Counted from the stretch's first letter, positions 53,462 to 61,820 are shown. The stretch: DNA of 64,000 nucleotides from Rhodopirellula sp. SM50 (GCF_002289565.1 NZ_NTFY01000004.1:124001-188000); one strand, 5' to 3'. The notes: generated by a model from the sequence alone, not told the origin. Program-made: numbers and translations.

Positions 53462-54181
53462 ATGAGCCAGCCCAATTCGAAGGAAATCAACCCGCAGGTC
53501 GAAACGGAGGATCGGGGCGGACCGGGGGAGGGGCTTCGTTATGCGAGCGATCCCGGTCCCGACCAGACCGCCGAGTTTCCCACGTTGGAGCTGACCAAGC
53601 CGGACCCGGAGGCCGACTATGAAGACCGCTGTCGGCAGGCCCTCCTTTTGGCGGAAGAGGCCTTCGCGGCGACCGGCAGCTGGGTGGTTTTCTTTCGCGA
53701 GATCCTCGGCGTCGGCGGGGTGGTCAAGCAGTTGTTTTCCGATGCCGACGAGTTCAAGCGTTTCGTCGCGGGGCCTGAGTTTGCGACCCTGCATGAGATG
53801 CTCGCGGCGATTCGTAGCCAGGATCAGTCGAAGTCGGATGCCGCCGAACCGGAGCGGATGATCACCATCCGGATCCCCCGCTCGCTGCATGAATCGCTGC
53901 AAGAGGAGTCCAAGGCGTGCGGGTTGAGTATCAACAAGCTGTCGATCAGCAAGTTGCTGTTGCCGGCCAATCCGCGTTTTGTCCCCGAGCAGCAGGGCAG
54001 GCGGCGGGGGCGTCGCCCGGGTCCCCAGGGCCGCCGTTCCAAGCCATCCACTTCGGATGCCGCTCCACAAGCCGAACGCGCCAACGCATCGGCATCGTCG
54101 GAGCCCCGGATCTTGGAAGGCCGCCGCGCCGTTCACAGCTGGGTTGATCGTTCTCCCCACGGTTCCCTCGGCCAGCGCTGA
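53462..54181 (+). CDS. Ribbon-helix-helix (HicB/Arc-like) DNA-binding protein
   Basis: A 239-residue protein with an acidic N-terminal half (about 1-120) that contains 'ALLLAEEAFAATGSWVVFFREILG', then a ribbon-helix-helix segment (about 140-170), 'MITIRIPRSLHESLQEESKA' and 'GLSINKLSISKLL'. This matches the DNA-binding part of HicB or Arc-type repressors. The C-terminus is Arg/Pro/Gly-rich and highly basic ('RRRGRRPGPQGRRS'). There is no HicA-like toxin gene next to it, so it may be an orphan regulator rather than an antitoxin. ATG 53462 is preferred over the longer ORF. Confidence 0.7.
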   Translation: MSQPNSKEINPQVETEDRGGPGEGLRYASDPGPDQTAEFPTLELTKPDPEADYEDRCRQALLLAEEAFAATGSWVVFFREILGVGGVVKQLFSDADEFKRFVAGPEFATLHEMLAAIRSQDQSKSDAAEPERMITIRIPRSLHESLQEESKACGLSINKLSISKLLLPANPRFVPEQQGRRRGRRPGPQGRRSKPSTSDAAPQAERANASASSEPRILEGRRAVHSWVDRSPHGSLGQR

Positions 54182-54316
54182 GGTCTTCCCCGTCGGCCCG
54201 GCCGGAGTGGGCGTTGATTGCTAGCGGTATTGGCTCGGCCAGCCCGCACGCTCAAACTCCCCGATCAACTCCTTTACGAAAGCAGGCTGCCGCACCGCCG
54301 GCGGATTGATTCGCTG

Positions 54317-54411
54317 CGACCCCGTCGGGGTCGGGGGGGATTTTGAGGCGTGCTTCCCGGTGGTGGCGCTGCGCTGACCTCCGGCTACTCGCTGAAATCC
54401 CTTCGGGATAC
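54317..54411. repeat. Degenerate dispersed repeat with two hairpins, second copy
   Basis: The hairpin CGACCCCGTCGGGGTCG is followed by CCCGGTGGTGGCGCTGCGC, CCGGCTACTCGCT and ATCCCTTCGGGAT. The order of blocks matches 33195-33290. The flanking 54182-54316 and 54412-54542 hold only the palindromic fragment GTCAGCGGCAGGGCTCGGGC near 54458. Confidence 0.6.
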
Positions 54412-54542
54412 TCGGTTCTCTGCCGCTCTCCTTTGACACCAACGGAGTGAGGCTTGTCAGCGGCAGGGCTCGGGCCGTTCCGCTAACTCCTGTCGTGTCG
54501 AAGTAATTGGCTCAAGAAGCGGAGGTCTGAAGGGCCTGCACA

Positions 54543-54637
54543 CCTGAAACCTGAAACCTGAAACCTGAAACCTGAAACCTGAAACCTGAAACCTGAAACC
54601 TGAAACCTGAAACCTGAAACCTGAAACCTGAAACCTG
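54543..54637. repeat. Heptanucleotide tandem array (CCTGAAA)n
   Basis: Thirteen to fourteen perfect copies of CCTGAAA, beginning within 54541-54545. It ends about 95 bp before the MFS start, so it is in the 5' region of that gene. Copy number could change by slippage. The 7-bp unit makes long open frames on the minus strand that encode only GFRFQVS repeats, which I treat as artefacts. Confidence 0.95.
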
Positions 54638-54732
54638 CATGGTGCCAAGGGGGCCACCCAGGCCGAGTGAGTTCGCTACAATCTCGCCACCCTCTACTGG
54701 TCCCGCTCGTCTTCTCGCTGGCAATCCGTCGC

Positions 54733-56034
54733 ATGCCGATCCGTCTATTCTTGATTTTTGGCGCGTTCCTGGTCTCGGTTTTAATGTGGGTCGATCGGGC
54801 CTGCATTTCGGCGGCCAAGGATGATATGGCGAGCGACCTGGGGTTTTCCGATCAGCAAATGGGATGGGTGATGGCGGCGTTTTCGCTCGGCTATGCACTG
54901 TTTCAGGTCCCCAGCGGCAAGTTGGCCGATCGGTTCGGGCCGCGAGTCGTGATGACGGTCGTTTGCCTGTGTTGGTCGCTCTTCACGGCGCTGACCGGCG
55001 TGGTCCGTGGGATTTACGCGATGATCGGGCTGCGATTTCTGTTCGGGCTTGGCGAGGCCGGCGGTTATCCGACGTTGGCGCGGGCGTTCACGAATTGGTT
55101 GCCCATGAACGAGCGCGGGATCACCAACTCGATCAGCTTTTCCGGTGGTCGGCTGGGGGCGGCGCTGGCGATGCCCGGCGTGGTTTGGTTGATCGGGGCG
55201 CTGGGGGGGTGGCAGCAGACGTTTTGGTTTTTCGGTGCGATCGGGATCGGGTTCGCCGTGGTCTGGTTCGCGCTGTTTCGCGATCGGCCCGAAGATCACT
55301 TTGCGGTTTCACCCGCCGAGCGCGATCACATCATCGAAGCCCGCCGACCGAGAAAGTCCGATTCCGAGGCTGTCAATGCGGTCGCCGACGTCCCGATCAC
55401 GTTCGGCAACATGTTGCAGTCGCCGAACATGCTGATGTTGATGGTCCAGTATGTCGCTCACAACTTCACGTTTTTCTTCACCGTGACCTGGTTCTTTCCG
55501 TACTTGAAGGAGAGTTACCAGTTGACCAGCGAGCAGGCCGGTTGGTACGCGATGTCACCGTTGTTGTGCGGCGTCTTGGGGAATTGGCTGGCGGGCTTCA
55601 CCGTGGACCGTTTGTACAGCCAGGGGCGATGGCAGTTGTCGCGTCGTCTGCCCGCGGCCGTCGGGTTCCTGCTGGCCGCGATCGGCATGAGTCTGTGTGT
55701 GAACATGACGACGCCGTTTTGGGCCGTGGTGTGCATGTGCATCGCGATCTTTGGCAGCGACATGATCCTCAGCCCTTCCTGGTCCACGTGCATGGACATC
55801 GGCGGCGCGAGCGCGGGAGCGGTTTCGGGGGCGATGAACATGGTCGGCAACCTGGGTGCGTTCTTCACGGCGTTGTCGTTTCCTTATTTGAAGGACGCGT
55901 TGGGGTCGCACCAACCGTTTTTCTATGTCGCAGCGGGATTGAATCTGTTGGCGATCTTCTTATGGTTTCGAATTCGGCCGGATCGAAGCATCGCCGAAGA
56001 GCGACTGGGGTACGAGTCCGGTTCCAGTGATTGA
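54733..56034 (+). CDS. MFS transporter, ACS type (sugar acid)
   Basis: A 433-residue major facilitator with twelve hydrophobic segments and the motif 'GKLADRFGPRVVM'. The N-terminal 'VDRACISAAKDDMASDLGFS' matches the ACS family (hexuronate/glucarate/tartrate). The ATG at 54733 is preferred; an in-frame start at 54667 would add 22 residues. The gene is followed, after a 280-bp repeat-rich spacer, by Gfo/Idh/MocA, cyclase and DUF1537 kinase genes in the same direction, so it probably imports the substrate of that cluster. The (CCTGAAA)n array lies in its 5' region. Confidence 0.85.
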   Translation: MPIRLFLIFGAFLVSVLMWVDRACISAAKDDMASDLGFSDQQMGWVMAAFSLGYALFQVPSGKLADRFGPRVVMTVVCLCWSLFTALTGVVRGIYAMIGLRFLFGLGEAGGYPTLARAFTNWLPMNERGITNSISFSGGRLGAALAMPGVVWLIGALGGWQQTFWFFGAIGIGFAVVWFALFRDRPEDHFAVSPAERDHIIEARRPRKSDSEAVNAVADVPITFGNMLQSPNMLMLMVQYVAHNFTFFFTVTWFFPYLKESYQLTSEQAGWYAMSPLLCGVLGNWLAGFTVDRLYSQGRWQLSRRLPAAVGFLLAAIGMSLCVNMTTPFWAVVCMCIAIFGSDMILSPSWSTCMDIGGASAGAVSGAMNMVGNLGAFFTALSFPYLKDALGSHQPFFYVAAGLNLLAIFLWFRIRPDRSIAEERLGYESGSSD

Positions 56035-56049
56035 TTGGGCTCTGAAGGT

Positions 56050-56300
56050 GTTAGCGGAACGGCGCGAGCCGTCCGGTTGCACCGTGAAACACCGGAAGGG
56101 CTCGCGCCCTTCCGCTAACAAAAAACACCCCTGAAGGTGTTAGCGGAACGGCGCGAGCCGTCCGGTTGCACCCTGAAAGACCGGGAGGGCTCGCGCCCTT
56201 CCGCTAACAAAAAAAAGCACCCCTGAAGGTGTTAGCGGAACGGCGCGAGCCGTCCGGTTGCACCGTGAAACACCGGGAGGGCTCGCGCCCTTCCGCTAAT
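56050..56300. repeat. Three 70-bp hairpin elements in tandem
   Basis: Units at 56050-56119, 56139-56208 and 56231-56300. Each has arms GTTAGCGGAACGGCGCGAGC and its complement near CTCGCGCCCTTCCGCTAAC, 1-2 mismatches, with a loop around CCGGTTGCAC. They are separated by A-rich spacers. The third unit ends 12 bp before the Gfo/Idh/MocA start. A single related half-unit follows rpoC at 31615-31660. Confidence 0.9.
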
Positions 56301-56312
56301 CGAAAGCAGCCC

Positions 56313-57359
56313 ATGAACAACACTGATGCACCGAAATTACGAGGCGCCGTGGTCGGCGCCGGCTACTTCAGCCAATTTCATTTCGATTCGTGGAAGCGGA
56401 TCCCCGGCGTCGATTTGGTCGCGGTCTGCGATTCGAATCCGGCGGCTGCCGAGCGGGCTGCCAAGACCTATGGGGTCGATGCGGTGTTCACCGATCACGC
56501 GAACATGCTGGACGAAGTCGAATTGGATTTCGTGGACATCGTCACGCGCCCCGACACGCATTTGACGCTGGTCGGTGATTTTGCCGCCGCCGGCGTGGCG
56601 ATCATTTGTCAAAAGCCGCTGGCGCCGACCGTCGCCGAAGCCCGCCAGATTGTCGACGTCGCGTGTGCCGCGGGCGTTCGGTTCATGGTGCACGAGAATT
56701 TTCGATTCCAGCCCTGGTACCGCGAGATCAAGGAGCTGTTGGATAGCGGTGTCGTCGGGCACAAGGTGCACACCCTCACGCAGCGGAATCGGATGGGCGA
56801 CGGCTGGGGAGACGATGCCTATTTGGCGCGTCAGCCGTACTTTCAGACGATGGAACAGTTTTTGATTTTCGAAGCCGGCATTCACACGATCGATACGTTT
56901 CGCTATCTGGCCGGCGAAATCGATCGCGTCTGGTGCATGCATCGAAAACTCAATCCGGTGATCGCCGGCGAAGACACCGCGATCGGTATCTTTCAGTTTG
57001 CCCAAAGCGGCGTCGGCCTTTATGACGCCAATCGCTACAACGAGTCGACTGCGGACGATCCGCGCTACACGTTCGGCGAGTTGTTGGTGGAGTGTGACGG
57101 CGGAACGATTCGTTTGTACGATGACGCCCGTCTGACAATCCAGCCGCTCGGGCAGCCGGAAACACCGCACCCGTATCAACCCAGTCGGCACGGGTTTGCC
57201 GGCGACTGTGTCCATCAAACGCAATTGCATTTTGTCCGCGGGCTGCGATCTGGAGAGGCTTTTGAAACCGACGGCCCCAGTTATCTGAAAAGCATTGCGG
57301 TTCAGGAAGCGATGTACCGCAGTGCCGAAACGATGATGTGGGAGACACCTTCCGAATGA
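56313..57359 (+). CDS. Gfo/Idh/MocA-family oxidoreductase
   Basis: A 348-residue NAD(P)-dependent sugar dehydrogenase-like protein. The Rossmann motif is 'AVVGAGYFSQFHFDSW' at about residues 11-26. The second conserved segment, 'VAIICQKPLAPTVAEAR', contains the family's E/QKP motif near residue 98; here it is QKP instead of the usual EKP. The C-terminal domain follows. It probably oxidises a sugar or cyclitol in the pathway encoded by this cluster. The start ATG at 56313 lies 12 bp after a hairpin element. Its stop overlaps the next start (ATG 57356, TGA 57357-57359). Confidence 0.88.
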   Translation: MNNTDAPKLRGAVVGAGYFSQFHFDSWKRIPGVDLVAVCDSNPAAAERAAKTYGVDAVFTDHANMLDEVELDFVDIVTRPDTHLTLVGDFAAAGVAIICQKPLAPTVAEARQIVDVACAAGVRFMVHENFRFQPWYREIKELLDSGVVGHKVHTLTQRNRMGDGWGDDAYLARQPYFQTMEQFLIFEAGIHTIDTFRYLAGEIDRVWCMHRKLNPVIAGEDTAIGIFQFAQSGVGLYDANRYNESTADDPRYTFGELLVECDGGTIRLYDDARLTIQPLGQPETPHPYQPSRHGFAGDCVHQTQLHFVRGLRSGEAFETDGPSYLKSIAVQEAMYRSAETMMWETPSE

Positions 57360-57997
57360 GAATCCTGGATTTGACGTTGCGTTTGGAAAAAGGGATGCGT
57401 GGCGTCGACTACGAAACCAAGTACACGGTTGCCAAAGACGGTTGGAACGCGCGGACGTTGCATCTGTATTCGCACTGTGGGACCCACATGGATTCGCCGT
57501 ATCACTTTGAGGCAGGCGAGCAAACGATCGACCAGATTCCGATCGCCGATTGCATCGGCAAGGCGTGGGTTGTCGAGCTCGACGGTTTGGCCGACCGGAC
57601 ACCGATCACGGTGCAGCACCTGGGGCCATTGGCCGACCAGGTGAAGCCCGGTGATGCGTTGTTGTTGCGGACGCTGTGGAGCCGCCATGTCAGCGATCCC
57701 GACCACTACCGCGACCACTTTCCGCCGATCAGCCCCCAGCTGGCCCGCTGGATGGTGGACCGACGTGTCCGGATGGTCGGGGTCGAGCCGCCGTCGGTGG
57801 CCGATGTCAACGACTTGGCCGCGGTCACCGAGATTCATCAGATTCTGCTCGGTGCGGGCATTATCATCGTCGAAGGGTTGACGGGCCTGGATCAGTTGAC
57901 CGAGCCGACGTGCATTTTCGGCGCGATGCCGTTGAAGGTCGCCGGGGGCGACGGGGCGCCGTGTCGTGCATTCGCGATTTTGGGGGCGACGTGGTGA
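57356..57997 (+). CDS. Cyclase family protein (kynurenine formamidase-like)
   Basis: A 213-residue metal-dependent hydrolase of the cyclase/KynB fold, with the metal motif HxGTHxDxP as His40, His44 and Asp46 in 'HCGTHMDSPYHF'. Function is probably hydrolysis of a lactone or amide in the sugar-acid pathway, inferred from neighbours. The start overlaps the stop of the upstream gene, and the stop overlaps the start of the downstream one (57994), so all three are translationally coupled. It is unlikely to be in tryptophan degradation, since no such genes are here. Confidence 0.82.
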   Translation: MRILDLTLRLEKGMRGVDYETKYTVAKDGWNARTLHLYSHCGTHMDSPYHFEAGEQTIDQIPIADCIGKAWVVELDGLADRTPITVQHLGPLADQVKPGDALLLRTLWSRHVSDPDHYRDHFPPISPQLARWMVDRRVRMVGVEPPSVADVNDLAAVTEIHQILLGAGIIIVEGLTGLDQLTEPTCIFGAMPLKVAGGDGAPCRAFAILGATW

Positions 57998-59400
57998 GTG
58001 ACCTTTTGAACCAGCTTCCGCCGCCGCGCCGCGATGAGATGCTGCCCAGAATTCGCCAACTCGCTGAAGCATCTGCTGCCTGCGTGGTGGTGTTGGACGA
58101 CGACCCGACCGGGACGCAAACGGTCTATCAAACGCCGGTGCTGACCACTTGGGATGTGCCCTCACTGGCCGACCAGCTGCGCCGTGGCGACGCGATGTTC
58201 TACGTGTTGACGAATTCCCGGGCGCTGCCCGAGCGTGAAGCGATTGAATTGGCGCGCGTCCTCGGCCGCAACCTGCGTGAAGCGGCGGCGAGCGTCCGCA
58301 GAGACGTGACGGTGATCAGCCGCAGTGATTCCACGTTGCGGGGCCATTACCCGGCCGAAGTCGACGCGGTTGCCGAGGCGCTCGGGCATCCCGATGCGGT
58401 CCACGTGATCATGCCGTTTTTTCTGCAGGGCGGACGGTTGACGATTGGTGACACGCATTATGTGGCCGAAGGCGATTCGTTGGTGCCGGCGGCGGACACT
58501 CCGTTTGCCCAAGACGCGACCTTCGGATTTCGGCATTCGAACCTGCGCGACTGGGTGGTGGAAAAGACCGGGGCGACGGTCGAGCAGGCTTCGTTGCATT
58601 CGGTTTCGATCGAGCAGCTTCGCGAAGGTGACTTGCAGCAGCTCGCGGCGCGGATTGCCGCGTTGCCGTCGGGAAGTGTCTTGATCGTCAATGCGGTCGA
58701 CATCGCCGATGCCCGTGCGTTCGCGATTGCCGCGCGATTGGCGGAAGGCATGGGGGCAGAGTTGATTTACCGCACCGCAGCGAGTTTTGTCCAAGCCTAT
58801 GCGGGGCTGGAGGAGAAACCGCTGTTGCGCGGCGACCAGATGAGCGCCTCGGCCCACTCGTCAGGTCTGATCGTCGTCGGTTCGTACGTTCCCAAAACGA
58901 CGACGCAGCTCGAACGTTTGCTCGCCAGCGAGGATGCACCCCAAGCGGTGGTGTTGGATGTCGGGCGGCTCTTGTCGGATCAGGCTGCCGAGCATTTGGC
59001 CGAAGTGATCCAGCGCGTCAACATACGACTCGCCCAAGGGCAGGATGTCGTGCTGCACACCTCGCGCGGTTTGGTCACCGGCGCCGATGGCGAATCGAGT
59101 TTGCGCATCGGTACCGCGGTTTCCAAGGCGGTCGTCGATGTCGTCCGCGCGGTCGAGGTTCCGCTGCGTTTTTTGATCGCCAAGGGAGGCATCACGTCGA
59201 GCGACGTGGCGACCCAGGGATTGGAAGTTAAACGCGCGATGGTGCTGGGACAGATCTTGCCGGGTGTCCCGGTGTGGAGTCTAGGCCCGGAAAGTCGTCG
59301 ACCCGAATTGCCCTACGTCGTTTTCCCCGGCAATGTCGGCGGCGACGACGCGCTCGCCGAGGCGTACAAGAAGCTGCGGAAATGTCAGCGGGAAGCGTAA
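57994..59400 (+). CDS. Four-carbon acid sugar kinase family protein (DUF1537)
   Basis: A 468-residue protein of the DUF1537 family, ATP-dependent kinases of four-carbon acid sugars such as threonate and erythronate (OtnK/DtnK). The N-terminal signature 'LDDDPTGTQTV' (from Leu34) and 'ISRSDSTLRGHYPAE' are present, as is the C-terminal nucleotide-binding region with 'LIAKGGITSSDVATQGL'. The start is a GTG at 57994, overlapping the cyclase stop. It is the last gene of the MFS-Gfo-cyclase-kinase cluster, and strongly suggests that the substrate is a C4 sugar acid or a related acid. Confidence 0.88.
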   Translation: MSDLLNQLPPPRRDEMLPRIRQLAEASAACVVVLDDDPTGTQTVYQTPVLTTWDVPSLADQLRRGDAMFYVLTNSRALPEREAIELARVLGRNLREAAASVRRDVTVISRSDSTLRGHYPAEVDAVAEALGHPDAVHVIMPFFLQGGRLTIGDTHYVAEGDSLVPAADTPFAQDATFGFRHSNLRDWVVEKTGATVEQASLHSVSIEQLREGDLQQLAARIAALPSGSVLIVNAVDIADARAFAIAARLAEGMGAELIYRTAASFVQAYAGLEEKPLLRGDQMSASAHSSGLIVVGSYVPKTTTQLERLLASEDAPQAVVLDVGRLLSDQAAEHLAEVIQRVNIRLAQGQDVVLHTSRGLVTGADGESSLRIGTAVSKAVVDVVRAVEVPLRFLIAKGGITSSDVATQGLEVKRAMVLGQILPGVPVWSLGPESRRPELPYVVFPGNVGGDDALAEAYKKLRKCQREA

Positions 59401-59519
59401 GCGAGCGGCGCGTGCCACGACGGCCGGCGTCCGCTCAGTGTCACCGCGTTCGGTGGCGCGGTAAATGCATTGGGCGCCCGCCACTGGCTGACGCCACGTG
59501 CTGGTGCTACATGTCGCTG

Positions 59520-60224
59520 CTAGCGTGCCAAGTGAGCTGCCACGACGCAGGCGGCGGTTTCGACGCGATAGATCCGCGCTCCCAAGCCGATCGGTTCGTA
59601 GCCTGAATCGACCGCAGCCTGAACTTCTTCGTCGGTGAAGCCGCCTTCAGGGCCGATCAGGGCGCGGATGCCGGCCGCGGTGTCGATTCCCGAAGTCGCC
59701 GTATGGATCGGCCTTCCGTCCGGGTGCGCGATCCAGCCTGTGCCGTCGCGTGACTCGGCGAGAAATGCTTCCATCGGGATGGGGGCATCGATCGTCATTA
59801 AAACGTTGCGCTCGCACTGTTTGCTCGATTCGATCACGATCCGCCGCAGTTTGGTCAACAACGAATCGGTGGGTGGGCGTTGGGTGCGTTGGCAGACGAG
59901 CGGCGTCACGCGGTGGACTCCGAGTTCGGTCAAACGCTCGATCATCTCCTTGCAGCGTTCGGGCTTGGGGAGCGCGATTCCCAACTGGGTTCGGCACTTC
60001 GGCTCGCGATCGATCGCCACGGCGGCGGCGGCTTCGACGACGCACTTGCGTTTGTCGATGGAAACGATGGAGGCTTCGGATTCGTGTCCGCAGCCGTCAA
60101 ACAAGGTGATCACGTCACCGACTTTGGCGCGCATCACGCGGGCCGCGTGACCTGCCTCGTCGTCACTCAATGGGACGAGTCCACCGCCGGGGGCAAGGTC
60201 CGGTGCGTAGTAACGACGTGTCAT
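59520..60224 (-). CDS. rsmE: 16S rRNA (uracil-1498-N3)-methyltransferase RsmE
   Basis: A 234-residue SPOUT methyltransferase that uses S-adenosylmethionine to methylate U1498 of 16S rRNA. It has the N-terminal PUA-like segment starting 'MTRRYYAPDL' with 'HAARVMRAKVGDVITLFDG', the conserved 'ALPKPERCKEMIERLTELGV' and the knot motif 'ALIGPEGGF' near residue 190. The C-terminal 'LGARIYRVETAACVVAAHL' fits the family. It converges with the DUF1537 kinase gene; a 53-bp repeat array lies just upstream of its start. Confidence 0.93.
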   Translation of the reverse strand: MTRRYYAPDLAPGGGLVPLSDDEAGHAARVMRAKVGDVITLFDGCGHESEASIVSIDKRKCVVEAAAAVAIDREPKCRTQLGIALPKPERCKEMIERLTELGVHRVTPLVCQRTQRPPTDSLLTKLRRIVIESSKQCERNVLMTIDAPIPMEAFLAESRDGTGWIAHPDGRPIHTATSGIDTAAGIRALIGPEGGFTDEEVQAAVDSGYEPIGLGARIYRVETAACVVAAHLAR

Positions 60225-60268
60225 ACAACCAATCGGGTGCAGCGTGTGGGAGAGGCTTCCGGCCTGTC

Positions 60269-60406
60269 ACTCAGTAAGTAGGGCATGCTGTGCATGCCTG
60301 ATGTCACGCACAGCGTGACCTACTCAGTAAGTAGGGCATGCTGTGCATGCCTGGTGTCACGCACAGCGTGACCTACTCAGTGTCACGCACAGCGTGACCT
60401 ACTCTT
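60269..60406. repeat. 53-bp tandem array of paired hairpins
   Basis: Two complete units (60269-60321, 60322-60374) and one truncated unit (from 60375). Each full unit carries two perfect 7-bp hairpins, GGCATGC-TGT-GCATGCC and GTCACGC-ACA-GCGTGAC. The truncated unit retains only the second. The array overlaps the last codons and the TAG stop of the PQQ-propeller gene at 60399. Confidence 0.9.
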
Positions 60407-61727
60407 TAAACCGATAGATCGCTTCGGCGGTTCGCACGATTAGTGAGTTATCGACGACCGCGGGGCTGGCCATGATTTGTCCGTCGAGTTGATTTTCGGC
60501 GAGAACCTCACTGTCACGACCGGCGCTGATCACGGTCACGGTTCCTTCGTGTGATCCCAGGTAGATGCGGTCGCCGACGAGCAGCGGGGACGCACTGTAT
60601 TTGCCGCCAATTCTTTTCTTCCAGACCTCGTCACCGCTATCGGCTTCAAAGCAGCTGGCGATCCCGTTGTCTTCCATCACGTAGATCAGCCCGTCATGAA
60701 GGATCGGTGAGGGTTTGGCCGGGATCCCTTTCATCACCGTCCAGGCAACGTGTGTATCGGTGACGTCGCCGGATCCATCGACTTTGACCGCCCACAGCTG
60801 GGGTTTGCCAAAGCCGGTCGAAAAGTAAACGACGCCGTCGGCATAGACCGGGCGGGGGACGACCGAGAACCCTTTGCCGTGACGCAGCTTCCAGATTTCG
60901 TTTCCGGTTGCCGGTTCATAGGCGACCATCCACTGCGATCCCATGCAAATCAATTGTTCGCGTCCGAGCCGGTCGGTGATTTTGATCGGCGTGCAATACG
61001 CTTTCTTTTGATCGCCGGTGGGGGCATCCATCTCCGGTCGATCCGTCTCCCACAGGGTTTCGCCGGTAAACTTGTCGAGTGCCGTGACGTATTGCCGCTC
61101 GATTCCGTCTTGGATCAGGATCAATCGCTGTCCGTCGATGAATGGCGAGCTGCCCGGGCCGACGGAGTGATCGAGCGGCAGCTGGCGTTGCCACTCGATT
61201 TGGCGGCTGTCGCGATTGACGCAGAATGTGCCATAGGTTCCGAAGTGGCAGTAGATGTTCGGCCCGTCGATCACCGGAGTCGGCGAGGCATAGCTGTTGA
61301 GCGAGTGGATCGGATCGGGAGTTTCAACTTCGGTCAAATCAATTTCAGCGAGTTGCCGTCCGGATCCCAAGTCGAGGGCGAACAATTTCAGCCGGATCGC
61401 CTTGGCAACGGCGAGCTGTTTGAATTTTTTTTCCTCGATGCCGGCGGCGCGGAGCATTTCGAGGCGTTCTTCTTCGCTGGGGAACACTTCGATCGCCGTC
61501 GTCGCCCAAACGACCCCATCGGCGATCACCGGCGACGACCAGGCCTTGCCGGGAAGTCCCGTTTTCCAAGCCAGGTTTTCTTTCTCGCCAAAAGTCAGTG
61601 GCGCGTGTTGGTCGGTGACGATGCCGTCGCCACCGGGGCCGCGGAACTGGGGCCAGGGGGCGTCGGCGTGGGACGACGACAGGGCGAGCAACAAACAGGC
61701 GGCGAGGATGCAAAGGCGAGCGTGCAT
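60399..61727 (-). CDS. PQQ-binding-like beta-propeller protein, secreted
   Basis: A 442-residue protein with a cleavable signal peptide (MHARLCILAACLLLALSSS) and eight-bladed WD/PQQ-like repeats, recognised by periodic 'WKTGLPGKAWSSPVIADG', 'LYALD'-type strands and 'GEVLWE'-like blades. Such proteins in planctomycetes are of the PQQ enzyme or BamB type; the catalytic residues of true quinoprotein dehydrogenases are not obvious, so the function is not assigned. I chose 61727 as start for its signal peptide; the longer in-frame extension is unlikely. The last codons and stop are inside a tandem hairpin array. Confidence 0.82.
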   Translation of the reverse strand: MHARLCILAACLLLALSSSHADAPWPQFRGPGGDGIVTDQHAPLTFGEKENLAWKTGLPGKAWSSPVIADGVVWATTAIEVFPSEEERLEMLRAAGIEEKKFKQLAVAKAIRLKLFALDLGSGRQLAEIDLTEVETPDPIHSLNSYASPTPVIDGPNIYCHFGTYGTFCVNRDSRQIEWQRQLPLDHSVGPGSSPFIDGQRLILIQDGIERQYVTALDKFTGETLWETDRPEMDAPTGDQKKAYCTPIKITDRLGREQLICMGSQWMVAYEPATGNEIWKLRHGKGFSVVPRPVYADGVVYFSTGFGKPQLWAVKVDGSGDVTDTHVAWTVMKGIPAKPSPILHDGLIYVMEDNGIASCFEADSGDEVWKKRIGGKYSASPLLVGDRIYLGSHEGTVTVISAGRDSEVLAENQLDGQIMASPAVVDNSLIVRTAEAIYRFKE

Positions 61728-61820
61728 GGGCGGGACTGCAAAAGCGGTGCGGTCGATTTGGAAGGTCTGAAGTATAGCCAGAATCGCGGTCCGCGTCTCG
61801 CAGGCCAAGGAGATGGAACA

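Noticed and set aside
53462-54181. HicAB toxin-antitoxin system
   Set aside because: Only the RHH part resembles HicB; no HicA-like small ORF is found within 1 kb on either side.
54457-54898. Minus-strand ORFs with GFRFQVS repeats
   Set aside because: They translate the CCTGAAA array and the antisense of the MFS gene; no real protein signature.
60269-60406. Possible CRISPR array or attachment site
   Set aside because: The 53-bp units follow each other without unique spacers and consist of hairpins; no integrase is nearby.
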